DNA from: Rubrivirga sp.
Lineage (GTDB): Bacteria; Actinomycetota; Actinomycetes; S36-B12
Direction: 5' to 3'
Assembly (NCBI GenBank): GCA_002729215.1
Contig: PBTV01000049.1
Coordinates: forward strand, 1-45,523
DNA length: 45,523 nt
The position numbers were made by a program, and so were the translations under genes. Below are positions 6,406 through 13,850 of the stretch, in pieces (within the stretch, counting starts at the first letter, position 1; each line of letters starts with the position of its first letter). The notes under the pieces are model-generated. The model saw nothing but the letters and a program-made list of their open reading frames with translations, searched no databases and was not told where the DNA came from.

Positions 6406-7651
6406 TCGACTTCTCCCTATTGGCCCAGGCCCTGTTGTGGAGGTCGAGTAAGTCTTGCTTAATCGGGCTGTATCGAGACGACCCTAGGGTGATCCACGCC
6501 TCGGCGAACTCCCTTTCCGCACCGAACTTGTCTTTCTCGCACGGCAGATCGATGCGATCGTGCTTCTCGCGGACGGTGCCGATCGGATCCTCACCATTTG
6601 CCACTTTCTTCATGTTCTCTTTGAACATCTTGCGAAGCATGGCCACACCCGCATCCGAACGGCCGAGGTGCTCTTGCGTGCGGTCGATAATGGGGCCCTG
6701 TGATACCCACGCCATGACGTCTTGGCCTTCGATGTAGTCGGTGATGTGCCGTCCTTGTTCATCTCGCCACAAGTATTCATAGAAGACCGGGCGAGCCTGA
6801 TCGGCTGGTTCTGCGCCCTGAGGTGCGTGGTTGGAGTAGAACAGCTTCCACGTTGTCGTGTCATCGATCGGAACCCGGATTTGCATTTGATCGATGCCCG
6901 CTCCCCCGACACGCATGAAGTACGGGAAGACGAGCGGGTGACCGATCTTCCAGTCGTCGTTCTCCTCGGTCGAACCCTCTAGCACTCGACGCTTGAGAAT
7001 TCCCCACTCCATCTCATCGAACCCGGTCTTGATGTGCTTCTTTTGGAAGGACTTCGGGGCTTCGAAGCCTTGGGTCTGACCCAAAAACTCGAAGTACTGT
7101 CCGTGCAGCCACTCGACGTGGTGCGGATCGACGGAGTTCTCCATGATCTGCAGCCAATTGCACGGCAACGTCGCGTAACCGCAGTCCTTGACTCCATCCA
7201 TGACGAAGACGTCGAAGCGCGGAAGCTCGGGTGCGGGATCGGGACCTACGTACACCCACACCATGCCGCCCATCACTTCGGCTTTTCCGGCCTTCTGCCG
7301 CACCCGGTCACGGAAGTTCTGGTTGTCGGCTTCGGCAGGCTGCTCAAGGCACGTGCCGTCGAAGTCCCATTTCCAGCCGTGGTATCCACAGCGAATGCCG
7401 TCTTCGTGCACCACTCCGTAGGTCAAGGAAGCGCGTCGATGCGGACAGGCCTCGGCGATGATTCCGTACCGTCCACTCTTCGGGGTCTTGAACAGGGTCC
7501 AGTTCTCTCCAAGAAGGCGGACAGACTTGGTGAAGACGTCGTCGAAATCCTGCTCGAAGGCGATCGGGTACCAGTAGCGGCGCAGCAACTCACCCATCGG
7601 TGTGCCTGGCCCCACCCGAGTCAACTCTTCGTTTTGTTCGACTGTCAGCAT
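6392..7651 (-). CDS. Rieske non-heme iron oxygenase, large subunit
   Basis: 419-residue aromatic-ring-hydroxylating oxygenase of the phthalate-dioxygenase-like (single-component oxygenase) group. The Rieske 2Fe-2S site is C69-P-H71 and C88-G-Y-H91 (CGYHGWKWDFDG). The mononuclear iron site has D175-x2-H178-x4-H183 within ENSVDPHHVEWLHG. No small beta subunit and no reductase lie nearby; a Rieske ferredoxin in the divergent operon (19040-19411) could supply electrons. It sits between the kinase-like subunits and the zinc-ribbon gene, so its substrate may be an aryl phosphate. O-demethylation or hydroxylation are equally possible. ATG 7651 follows AAAGGAAGAG. Confidence 0.92.
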   Translation of the reverse strand: MLTVEQNEELTRVGPGTPMGELLRRYWYPIAFEQDFDDVFTKSVRLLGENWTLFKTPKSGRYGIIAEACPHRRASLTYGVVHEDGIRCGYHGWKWDFDGTCLEQPAEADNQNFRDRVRQKAGKAEVMGGMVWVYVGPDPAPELPRFDVFVMDGVKDCGYATLPCNWLQIMENSVDPHHVEWLHGQYFEFLGQTQGFEAPKSFQKKHIKTGFDEMEWGILKRRVLEGSTEENDDWKIGHPLVFPYFMRVGGAGIDQMQIRVPIDDTTTWKLFYSNHAPQGAEPADQARPVFYEYLWRDEQGRHITDYIEGQDVMAWVSQGPIIDRTQEHLGRSDAGVAMLRKMFKENMKKVANGEDPIGTVREKHDRIDLPCEKDKFGAEREFAEAWITLGSSRYSPIKQDLLDLHNRAWANREKSSANS

Positions 7652-7740
7652 GACTCTTCCTTTATCTCACGTGCTTGTGTTGTCCCTCAGTGTGAACCGA
7701 CTCGACCTGCTCGGTAACAGGATACTCCCGCCGAGCGGAA

Positions 7741-7777
7741 CTTGTGGTTGGGCGATCGGTAACCGCCCAACCACAAG
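7741..7777 (-). terminator. strong 14-bp hairpin between kinase subunit and Rieske gene
   Basis: Perfect inverted repeat: CTTGTGGTTGGGCG, 9-nt loop, then its exact complement. On the leftward transcript it begins 8 nt after the TAG of the phosphohistidine-subunit gene. It lacks a U-tract, as many actinobacterial terminators do. It may partly terminate transcription or protect the upstream mRNA end, making the kinase subunits more abundant than the Rieske enzyme. Confidence 0.75.
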
Positions 7778-7785
7778 GACGATTT

Positions 7786-9597
7786 CTAGTCGAGAACCGT
7801 CACTGTTCCATTCGTCCCATCCACTCGGATTCGCTGACCGGTGGACAGATTGGTGGTGGCGAAGCCCGTTCCGGTGACGGCCGGAACGCCGTACTCACGA
7901 CACACGATCGCCGCGTGGCTCATCATGCCGCCGGTATCGGTCACGGTCGCCTGGATCTTCCCGAAGATCGGCGCCCAACTGGGTACCGTCAACGGAGCGA
8001 CCAGGATCTCTCCGTCTTGCAACTCACTGATTTGGTCCGCGGAGAAGATGACCCTCGCGAGTCCTTCGACGATGCCCGGGGACGCCGCCATGCCACGCAG
8101 CTCGCCTTCCTTCGCGTCGCCACCACCGAGCCATGCGCTCACGCTGTCCGAGGTGATGCCCCAGAGCATGACGGTGAACGGCTCGGTGATGACCTCCGGT
8201 GGGACGCCGAGCGCGGGGCTTGGCTTCGCCTTGCTCAGCGCATTGCACATTCCCTTGCGGCGTTCGATGATCGGCGGCCAGTACGACGGGCCAGCCGGCG
8301 CCTCCGGTGTCGCCCACGAGTTGTAGTAGTCCCACAGCGCGTCTTCGACTTCGGTGCGCTTGAGGTAGAAGATGTCGTCGGCGTCGGACCAGAAACCTTC
8401 CTTGACCAACGTCTCGCCCAGCTGCCGCATCTTGCGCCAGATCACCGAGTGGCTCCAGTGCTCGACGTAGAAGTTGTGGTTCTCCACGTACGGGAAGACC
8501 ACGCGGGCGAGCCCGAGTTTGCCTTCGAACTCTCCCTTTTCTTCATCGCTGCCGAGAAGTGCGGTGTATTCCGCCACGACTCGGTCACGCTCGGCGCGAA
8601 TGGCGTCGACGGGACGATTCAAGTCTTCGCCCGACTGCACCATCTCGATGTAGTTACGGATGAACTCGAAGGGCACCTCGAGGTTCTCGATCCAAATCTT
8701 GTCGTGATGGTAGAAACCCGAGCCTGTCGAGAAGTTGAACCACGGCTCGGCTGACTCCTCGAAGCTCGCAATCCACGCTTGACCCTCCGAGGAGCCCTTG
8801 AGCACCTCGCACGTCGCCTCGACATCACCGGCGGAGAATGCGCCCGCAACGCCGGAGTCCACAGCCTTTCGCGCGAGACGCTTCAACTCGTCGTCGGGCC
8901 GGAACAGATCGACCTCGACACCTGCAACCATTTTGGCGATCGCCTGGTCGGGGATGTCGGGGAAGACCGTCTTGCAGAACATGAAGAAGTCCAGGTACGC
9001 CGCGTACCCAAGATTCAGGAACTCGAAGTGGTAGTTCCATAACTTCAGTCCCAGGCTCACGATCCGGTGGTAGTTGTCTTGGAGTGCATAGCCCGAACCC
9101 AGCCCGGCACCGGACTTCACAACTTCATCCGCATCCTCGATCTCTGGCAGCGGATTGAACTCGAGCGACTCTAGCTCGCCCACGAGATCACGGATCTTGG
9201 TCATCCAGTTGTCGTACAGGTCGTTCCAGTTCATGAAGTAATGGCCGGCACGATCGGTGAAGTTCGCAACTCTCTCTTCGATAGTCGATTCATCTGCCGG
9301 CACCGGCGACAAGTATCCGTATCCGTTGAGGATCCGGAATGCGATGCCGTTGGCTGGTGGCACCTGCAGGTGACGGGTGTTGTATTGCGATAGTGACGCG
9401 ATCGCGAACTCGAAGAATGTCGCGTCCCAGGGGGTTAGAACGTTCGGCCAATGGACGCCGTCTTGAAACCAGAACATCGAATCTTCGAAGTCGCGTCGCG
9501 ACTCCGAGAACATCGATGAGTACACATACATTTCTTGCCAACCTTCGGCGCCTTCGGGAGTAGCTATCTCGAAGGGACTAGGAAACCGATCCGGCAT
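7786..9597 (-). CDS. PEP-utilising phosphohistidine subunit of a phenylphosphate-synthase-like kinase
   Basis: 603-residue protein with the mobile phosphohistidine domain of PEP synthase/PPDK at its C-terminus: VTDTGGMMSHAAIVCREYG, with predicted phospho-acceptor H561, preceded by GEILVAPLTVPSWAPIF. The N-terminal 450 residues do not resemble the PEP/pyruvate-binding barrel by eye and probably bind the acceptor. Together with the ATP-binding protein encoded just upstream it reproduces the two catalytic subunits of Thauera phenylphosphate synthase and the CreHI p-cresol kinase of Corynebacterium, both of which phosphorylate phenolic hydroxyls using ATP. The third small CBS subunit of phenylphosphate synthase is absent. 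Start ATG 9597 follows AAGGAAAGGA. Confidence 0.85.
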   Translation of the reverse strand: MPDRFPSPFEIATPEGAEGWQEMYVYSSMFSESRRDFEDSMFWFQDGVHWPNVLTPWDATFFEFAIASLSQYNTRHLQVPPANGIAFRILNGYGYLSPVPADESTIEERVANFTDRAGHYFMNWNDLYDNWMTKIRDLVGELESLEFNPLPEIEDADEVVKSGAGLGSGYALQDNYHRIVSLGLKLWNYHFEFLNLGYAAYLDFFMFCKTVFPDIPDQAIAKMVAGVEVDLFRPDDELKRLARKAVDSGVAGAFSAGDVEATCEVLKGSSEGQAWIASFEESAEPWFNFSTGSGFYHHDKIWIENLEVPFEFIRNYIEMVQSGEDLNRPVDAIRAERDRVVAEYTALLGSDEEKGEFEGKLGLARVVFPYVENHNFYVEHWSHSVIWRKMRQLGETLVKEGFWSDADDIFYLKRTEVEDALWDYYNSWATPEAPAGPSYWPPIIERRKGMCNALSKAKPSPALGVPPEVITEPFTVMLWGITSDSVSAWLGGGDAKEGELRGMAASPGIVEGLARVIFSADQISELQDGEILVAPLTVPSWAPIFGKIQATVTDTGGMMSHAAIVCREYGVPAVTGTGFATTNLSTGQRIRVDGTNGTVTVLD

Positions 9598-9633
9598 GAG
9601 CTGTCCTTTCCTTGTTCTTTATCCAGAGCACCG

Positions 9634-10710
9634 CTAGTGCTTCTGGGTGTGTAGCGGATTCATCAGAGTCGAGACGATGCTCGCCATGAAGTCTCCATTC
9701 GATCCCCCCGAGGCAGAGTCACTCTGCTTCTTGCTCCACACGGTTTCCGGACGTGACTGGAGCAACACAACGTTCTCTCCCTCGTGCAGGTCGGCATCCA
9801 CTGCCCACTCAATGTCTTGAGGACACCCGTAATGCTTCTCTGCTTCCTTCGCCAGAGTGGCGATGGCCTTGATGTGCGCATCGGTAAGGCTGCTTTCCGA
9901 TGCGCGTTCCTTCTCCGTCTCGACTTTCTCCACTGTGTCGTGGTCTGTGAGACGGAACTCATGGGTTTTGTTCGAGATTTCTCGTCTTCCTATCTCGAAC
10001 ATCACTTTGTCAATCAAGAAGTTGTCGGGAGTCACTTCTCCCGACACGACCCCTTCACCGAAGCCCCAGGCGGAGTCGATGCAAATCTGAGAACGATCGC
10101 CGTTAGATGGGTTCAAGGTGAAAGCGACACCGGCAGAGACAGGACGCACCATCTTCTGCACCACCACGCTCATCTCGACGGTGTGGTGCTCGTAGCCCAT
10201 CTCCACTCGGTAGCACGTGGCCCGGTCAGTGAACAAGCTCGCCCAGCATCGCCGCACAGCGGCGACCACGTCGTCAGCTCCTCGGACCCACAGATACGTG
10301 TCGTGCTCCCCGGCAAACGATGCATCGGGCGAGTCCTCACTGGTCGCCGAGGAACGCACTGCCACCGGCACGTCGTCTGTGTTCGACTCCGAGCACAATG
10401 TGGCGTACGCACTGCGCAGATCGTCTTCAACCGCTGAGGGCATCGCCATGCCCTCGATCGCGCGTCGTATCTCGCTGCACCGCTCGGAAACCATGTTCGT
10501 ATCGTTGGTATCGAGGCCATCGAGGTGAACGGCGAGTTCTGCGTCGAGGCCGGCCTTTTCTTTACTGGCTAGAAACGCTGCGGTGGTCAACGCGAAGCCG
10601 GGAGGCACGGGCAACCCCGCGCCGGTCATCTCTCCCAGGCTGGCTCCCTTGCCACCCACGCTCGCCTTCACACTCGGTGCATACTCGTTGAACCACATAA
10701 TCATGCTCAT
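9634..10710 (-). CDS. ATP-binding subunit of a phenylphosphate-synthase-like kinase (PPDK_N)
   Basis: 358-residue protein matching the N-terminal ATP-binding domain of PEP synthase. Motifs in order: VGGKGASLGEM (18-28), VAVRSSATSEDSPDASFAGE (117-136), GVAFTLNP (194-201), QDIEWAVD (298-305), LLQSRPETVWS (316-326). It stops where the phosphohistidine domain would begin in single-chain PEP synthase; that domain is encoded by the next gene. Family knowledge: ATP pyrophosphorylates the partner histidine, then phosphate goes to the acceptor. ATG 10710 overlaps the stop of the phosphatase gene as ATGA; the upstream start at 10767 would lie deep in that gene. Confidence 0.87.
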   Translation of the reverse strand: MSMIMWFNEYAPSVKASVGGKGASLGEMTGAGLPVPPGFALTTAAFLASKEKAGLDAELAVHLDGLDTNDTNMVSERCSEIRRAIEGMAMPSAVEDDLRSAYATLCSESNTDDVPVAVRSSATSEDSPDASFAGEHDTYLWVRGADDVVAAVRRCWASLFTDRATCYRVEMGYEHHTVEMSVVVQKMVRPVSAGVAFTLNPSNGDRSQICIDSAWGFGEGVVSGEVTPDNFLIDKVMFEIGRREISNKTHEFRLTDHDTVEKVETEKERASESSLTDAHIKAIATLAKEAEKHYGCPQDIEWAVDADLHEGENVVLLQSRPETVWSKKQSDSASGGSNGDFMASIVSTLMNPLHTQKH

Positions 10711-11885
10711 GCGCGAGCCTCCTGACGAGGTGCCGATGGGAGTGCGGCGCCCTCTAGCCGCTCCCACCAGTCGGGCAAGAGGTCCAGCTGGGGAACTTGA
10801 ACCTCCTGAACCCTGTTGCGGTAGGCGATGAGGGCGGACTTCTCTTCAAGAAGCCGCACGATGACTTCCTCGGTGTTGTAGGGCTCGCCAGGGTCGTACC
10901 CGAAGGCGCTGATCGCGAAGACCCGGATCGGACCGGAGTGCGTGCCGACGATAATGCGATCCCCCGGGTACTCGGTCCGGATTCGTTCGATACCCGCCCA
11001 AAAACGGCGAACCGTCGCCGACGGGGGCTCAAAGTTCAACATCGGGATCTGCGTCCACAACGTGATGGGGTCTCCGCCACCAGCCTGGGTCTGCCAGAAC
11101 CGATCGATCTCCACAAGCCAACTCGGTCGATTGCCCATGGCGACGCGTTCGTACTTCTCCATCTCCTTCTTATACAGCCGGAAGGCTCCCGTGACGTCTC
11201 GAAGGCCTTCGGGAGTCCACACCTGGAAGTTTCGAAACTCTTCCATCGGGTGAACCTCGGAGACCTCTGCCTCGCGTCCCCACATCGTCAGGCCGTCGAG
11301 GAGGCCTTTACGTATGCCCTCTGATGTCTGGCGGGCACGATTCGTATCCGCACTCACGATGTGAACGCGCTCTCCGTCTCGAAGTGATTTGGAGATGTCG
11401 AATCCGCGCCGATGCACCTGCCAGCTGCCCAAAGGAGTGAGGCCACTCTCCGTCGAGTAGCCCTGGGTCTCTCCGTGCCGAATAATGTGGACCTGCGTGA
11501 GCACTTTCGCCCCCGCCTGCTGCGCATCTTCCGGGACGATTTCCTTCGTCTTCGTAATCTGGGCCCGGGCAAGCGTCACACCGAGGTCTTGCCCCTCCCA
11601 CTCCGGCAGTGGGCTCTCCAAAGGATGGGCGCCGGACTTGCGATCACGAAAGCGACGCAGATACAAAGGCGTGTCGTCGGTGCGACCGGAGTCGGGAGCG
11701 GCCCCGCCGTCGAGCTCGTGCCGTTTCCCACCCCGAGCTTCGCGATTCAAGTAATTCTGCAGATACGCCGGCGGATCGGTTCTATTCAGGTGAGGGAGCC
11801 TCGGGCGTGCGTCCGCGGTCGCCCCCTCATCACCCACGGACTCCGCCCCGTCGGCTTGAGCGTTGCTGATGTCTGACGCAGTCAT
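10707..11885 (-). CDS. histidine phosphatase-superfamily protein with long N-terminal extension
   Basis: 392-residue phosphoglycerate-mutase-like protein. The catalytic core starts near residue 130 with IIRHGET (R136, H137, E139) and has the second catalytic histidine in IVGTHSGPIRVF (H316). The first 125 residues are an extension not found in simple members; it holds two similar short blocks, PAYLQNYLNREARGG (39-53) and PLYLRRFRDRKSG (73-85), sharing YLxx(Y/F)xxR. It is coupled by ATGA to the kinase ATP-binding subunit, so it is well placed to remove the phosphate that the kinase adds. Start ATG 11885 follows AGGAG. Substrate is inferred from context only. Confidence 0.82.
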   Translation of the reverse strand: MTASDISNAQADGAESVGDEGATADARPRLPHLNRTDPPAYLQNYLNREARGGKRHELDGGAAPDSGRTDDTPLYLRRFRDRKSGAHPLESPLPEWEGQDLGVTLARAQITKTKEIVPEDAQQAGAKVLTQVHIIRHGETQGYSTESGLTPLGSWQVHRRGFDISKSLRDGERVHIVSADTNRARQTSEGIRKGLLDGLTMWGREAEVSEVHPMEEFRNFQVWTPEGLRDVTGAFRLYKKEMEKYERVAMGNRPSWLVEIDRFWQTQAGGGDPITLWTQIPMLNFEPPSATVRRFWAGIERIRTEYPGDRIIVGTHSGPIRVFAISAFGYDPGEPYNTEEVIVRLLEEKSALIAYRNRVQEVQVPQLDLLPDWWERLEGAALPSAPRQEARA

Positions 11886-11892
11886 CGCTCTC

Positions 11893-12804
11893 CTAGCTGT
11901 GCACCGTCAGGAAGTGCTGATCGACAACGCCGTCGTAGTAGAAGATGGCGCGGCCCATTTCCGCTTCGGTCCAGGTGATAGGCGGCTCCTCAGGATCCAC
12001 TTGGTAGCCGCCCGTGAAGGCCTCGTTGCGGTTGCCTGCGGGATCGAAGAAGTAGATGCAGTGCCCGCGCGTCGCACCGTGTCGCGTTGGATTCGTTTCG
12101 ATGGGAACACCGTGATACGCCAGGATATCGGCGGTGTCTCGGATGGCCGTCCAGTCGTCGACCCAGAAGGCGAAGTGGTGTAGACCGCGGTCCTTGCCAG
12201 TGACGAGCGCGATGTCGTGCGAGTGATGCGAGCGCTCCAGCCACGTGGCGACCTGAAAACCATCGTCACCAACGACCTGCTCCGTGAGGTGGAAATCGAG
12301 CACTTTCTGCAGGAAGGCGGTGTTACCCGCCACGTCTTCGCATGTGATGAAGATGTGGTCCAACCGGGGTGGCGCGAAACCGACCATATTGATCGGCTTG
12401 GGTGGCGGGTTCACCAGTGGGAGCAGGTTGCCGACAATTTGCATTCCGTACACGAGCTCCATGACGTGCCCACTGGGCAACGTGAACCGAATCGCTTCGC
12501 CATGACCCGGGCCGAGCTCGCCAGCCTCGTAGCGGACGACGTCCACACCCGCCTTTGCAAGTCTGTCCGTGTAGTAGTCGAGATCCTCGCGGTAGCGAAC
12601 CTTCCATCCCATGTGGTTTAGGCCGTAAGTCGGTTCGCCGGTCAAAATGACCGAGTGATGCTGCTGCTCATCCCAACACTTGAGGAAGACCCGATTCTGC
12701 TCGCGGGCCGTCTCATACAAGCCGACGACTTCCGTGTAGTAAGCGGTCGCCAACTCCAGGTCCGGAACCCGGACCTCGACATGCGATAGACGGAGAATTC
12801 CCAT
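11893..12804 (-). CDS. catechol 2,3-dioxygenase (XylE/DmpB type), copy 2
   Basis: 303-residue type-I extradiol ring-cleavage dioxygenase of the vicinal-oxygen-chelate fold, two tandem domains. Fe(II) ligands by alignment with XylE: H150 (PPRLDH), H210 (GLHHFAFW), E261 (NRNEAF). Second-sphere catalytic residues are also kept: H196 (HSHDIAL), H242 (TRHGAT), Y251 (IYFFDP). The C-terminus (MGRAIFYY ... FLTVHS) resembles XylE. Expected reaction: catechol or alkylcatechol + O2 -> 2-hydroxymuconic semialdehyde type product. It follows its paralogue after 9 bp in the same operon; the two probably differ in ring-substituent preference. Confidence 0.93.
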   Translation of the reverse strand: MGILRLSHVEVRVPDLELATAYYTEVVGLYETAREQNRVFLKCWDEQQHHSVILTGEPTYGLNHMGWKVRYREDLDYYTDRLAKAGVDVVRYEAGELGPGHGEAIRFTLPSGHVMELVYGMQIVGNLLPLVNPPPKPINMVGFAPPRLDHIFITCEDVAGNTAFLQKVLDFHLTEQVVGDDGFQVATWLERSHHSHDIALVTGKDRGLHHFAFWVDDWTAIRDTADILAYHGVPIETNPTRHGATRGHCIYFFDPAGNRNEAFTGGYQVDPEEPPITWTEAEMGRAIFYYDGVVDQHFLTVHS

Positions 12805-12813
12805 GGCCGGCCT

Positions 12814-13722
12814 TTAGGTGTGTACCGTCATGAAGCGAGTGTTGAGTTCGCCTTCGTAGTAGAAGATGGCCCGGCCGATCTGATCCTCTGTCCACGTAAT
12901 CGTCGGAAACTCCGGATCGGGCCGATATCCACCGGTGAAGACTTCGTTTCGGGTTCCCAGCGGGTCGAAGAAGTAGATCGTGTTGCCGCGGGTGATTCCA
13001 TGGCGCGTAGGCCCGACGTCGATCTGAATGCCGTTGTAGGCGAGGATGTCAGCCGACCGGCGAACGTGGTCCCAGTCGTCCAACCACCAGGCGAAATGGT
13101 GCAGTCCCCCGTTCTTGCCGCTGACGATCGCGATGTCGTGAGGACTATCCGTCACGGTCAGCCAGGTGGCCGCTTGATGTCCCTGTCCGTCGAGGAGTTG
13201 TTCGGTTGTCCGGAATCCAAAAATGTCTTCGAAGAACTTCGTCGAATCTCCCACCTCTTCCGCGGTGACCAGCAGGTGGTCCAGTCGCGGCGGCGCGATT
13301 CCCGGCAGGCCCTCGACGAAGGGCACGGGGTTGACCGGCGATGTGGCGCGGCCCACCATCTCCAGATCGGCTACCAGCTCCATGACCTGGCCTGAGGGCG
13401 TTTCGAACTGAATGGACTCGCCCTGGCCGACGCGCTCTCCCTTCGACACTCGGCGGACGGGAAATCCGTAGTTCAGGACGCGGCGCTCGAATTCCTCGAG
13501 ATCGTCGTCGCGGTCGACCTTGAAGGACATCAGGTCGAAACCAACCCGGGGGCCGTAGATCAGCCGGAGCGAATGGTGGTTGGGCTCATCCCAGCACTTG
13601 AGGTAGACGGAGTTCTCGTCACGCTCTGTTTCCAGCATGCCGATGACTTCGGTGTAGTACGCCGTCGCAAGGTCGAGGTCGGTAACGGTCACATCGACGT
13701 GTGCCAACCGCTGCATTCCCAT
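12814..13722 (-). CDS. catechol 2,3-dioxygenase (XylE/DmpB type), copy 1
   Basis: 302-residue paralogue of the next gene and first gene of the leftward catabolic operon. Fe(II) ligands H149 (PPRLDH), H209 (GLHHFAWW), E260 (GTRNEVF); catalytic H195 (SPHDIAI), H241 (TRHGIT) and Y250 (IYFFDP) are kept, so it should be active. The C-terminal LNTRFMTVHT is very close to the end of XylE. The reading frame is open to 13845, but ATG 13722 is preferred: an AAGGAG lies upstream and the family starts here. A -35/-10 promoter is seen 50-80 bp upstream. Confidence 0.93.
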   Translation of the reverse strand: MGMQRLAHVDVTVTDLDLATAYYTEVIGMLETERDENSVYLKCWDEPNHHSLRLIYGPRVGFDLMSFKVDRDDDLEEFERRVLNYGFPVRRVSKGERVGQGESIQFETPSGQVMELVADLEMVGRATSPVNPVPFVEGLPGIAPPRLDHLLVTAEEVGDSTKFFEDIFGFRTTEQLLDGQGHQAATWLTVTDSPHDIAIVSGKNGGLHHFAWWLDDWDHVRRSADILAYNGIQIDVGPTRHGITRGNTIYFFDPLGTRNEVFTGGYRPDPEFPTITWTEDQIGRAIFYYEGELNTRFMTVHT

Positions 13723-13774
13723 GAAACATCCGCTCCTTCGTTGGGCAGCCCACACTGTGGCTGACCTGGAGGAG

Positions 13775-13803
13775 ACCGTAGAAGGAAATTGTCCCGCATG
13801 TAA
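13775..13803 (-). promoter_or_regulatory. promoter of the leftward catabolic operon
   Basis: Read leftward: -35 TTACAT (13798-13803), 17-bp spacer, -10 TACGGT (13775-13780). It would give a 5' leader of about 45 nt with a ribosome-binding site before ATG 13722. Confidence 0.5.
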
Positions 13804-13828
13804 GTACGCCGTCCCATCTAGCGGAACA
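13790..13828. promoter_or_regulatory. candidate IclR operator in the divergent control region
   Basis: Imperfect inverted repeat TGTCCCGC (13790-13797) and GCGGAACA (13821-13828), 7 of 8 positions matching. One arm lies in the spacer of the leftward promoter, the other just upstream of the rightward -10 box. A regulator bound here could control both operons at once. The IclR gene nearby is the obvious candidate; this is inference. Confidence 0.35.
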
Positions 13829-13836
13829 GTCGCTGC

Positions 13837-13842
13837 TAGCCT
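13837..13842 (+). promoter_or_regulatory. -10 box of the rightward catabolic operon
   Basis: TAGCCT ending 8 nt before ATG 13851, which has no Shine-Dalgarno. It fits a leaderless or near-leaderless start. Confidence 0.4.
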
Positions 13843-13850
13843 CACGCCTC

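Noticed and set aside
7744-8754. Long rightward frame of 336 codons
   Set aside because: Antisense to the phosphohistidine subunit, rich in Arg, His and Asp, and starting inside the intergenic hairpin.
9634-10710. Reading the kinase subunits as a frameshifted PEP synthase
   Set aside because: The two genes are 36 bp apart with separate start signals, and the split point and large N-terminal part of the second subunit match known two-subunit aryl kinases rather than a broken single enzyme.
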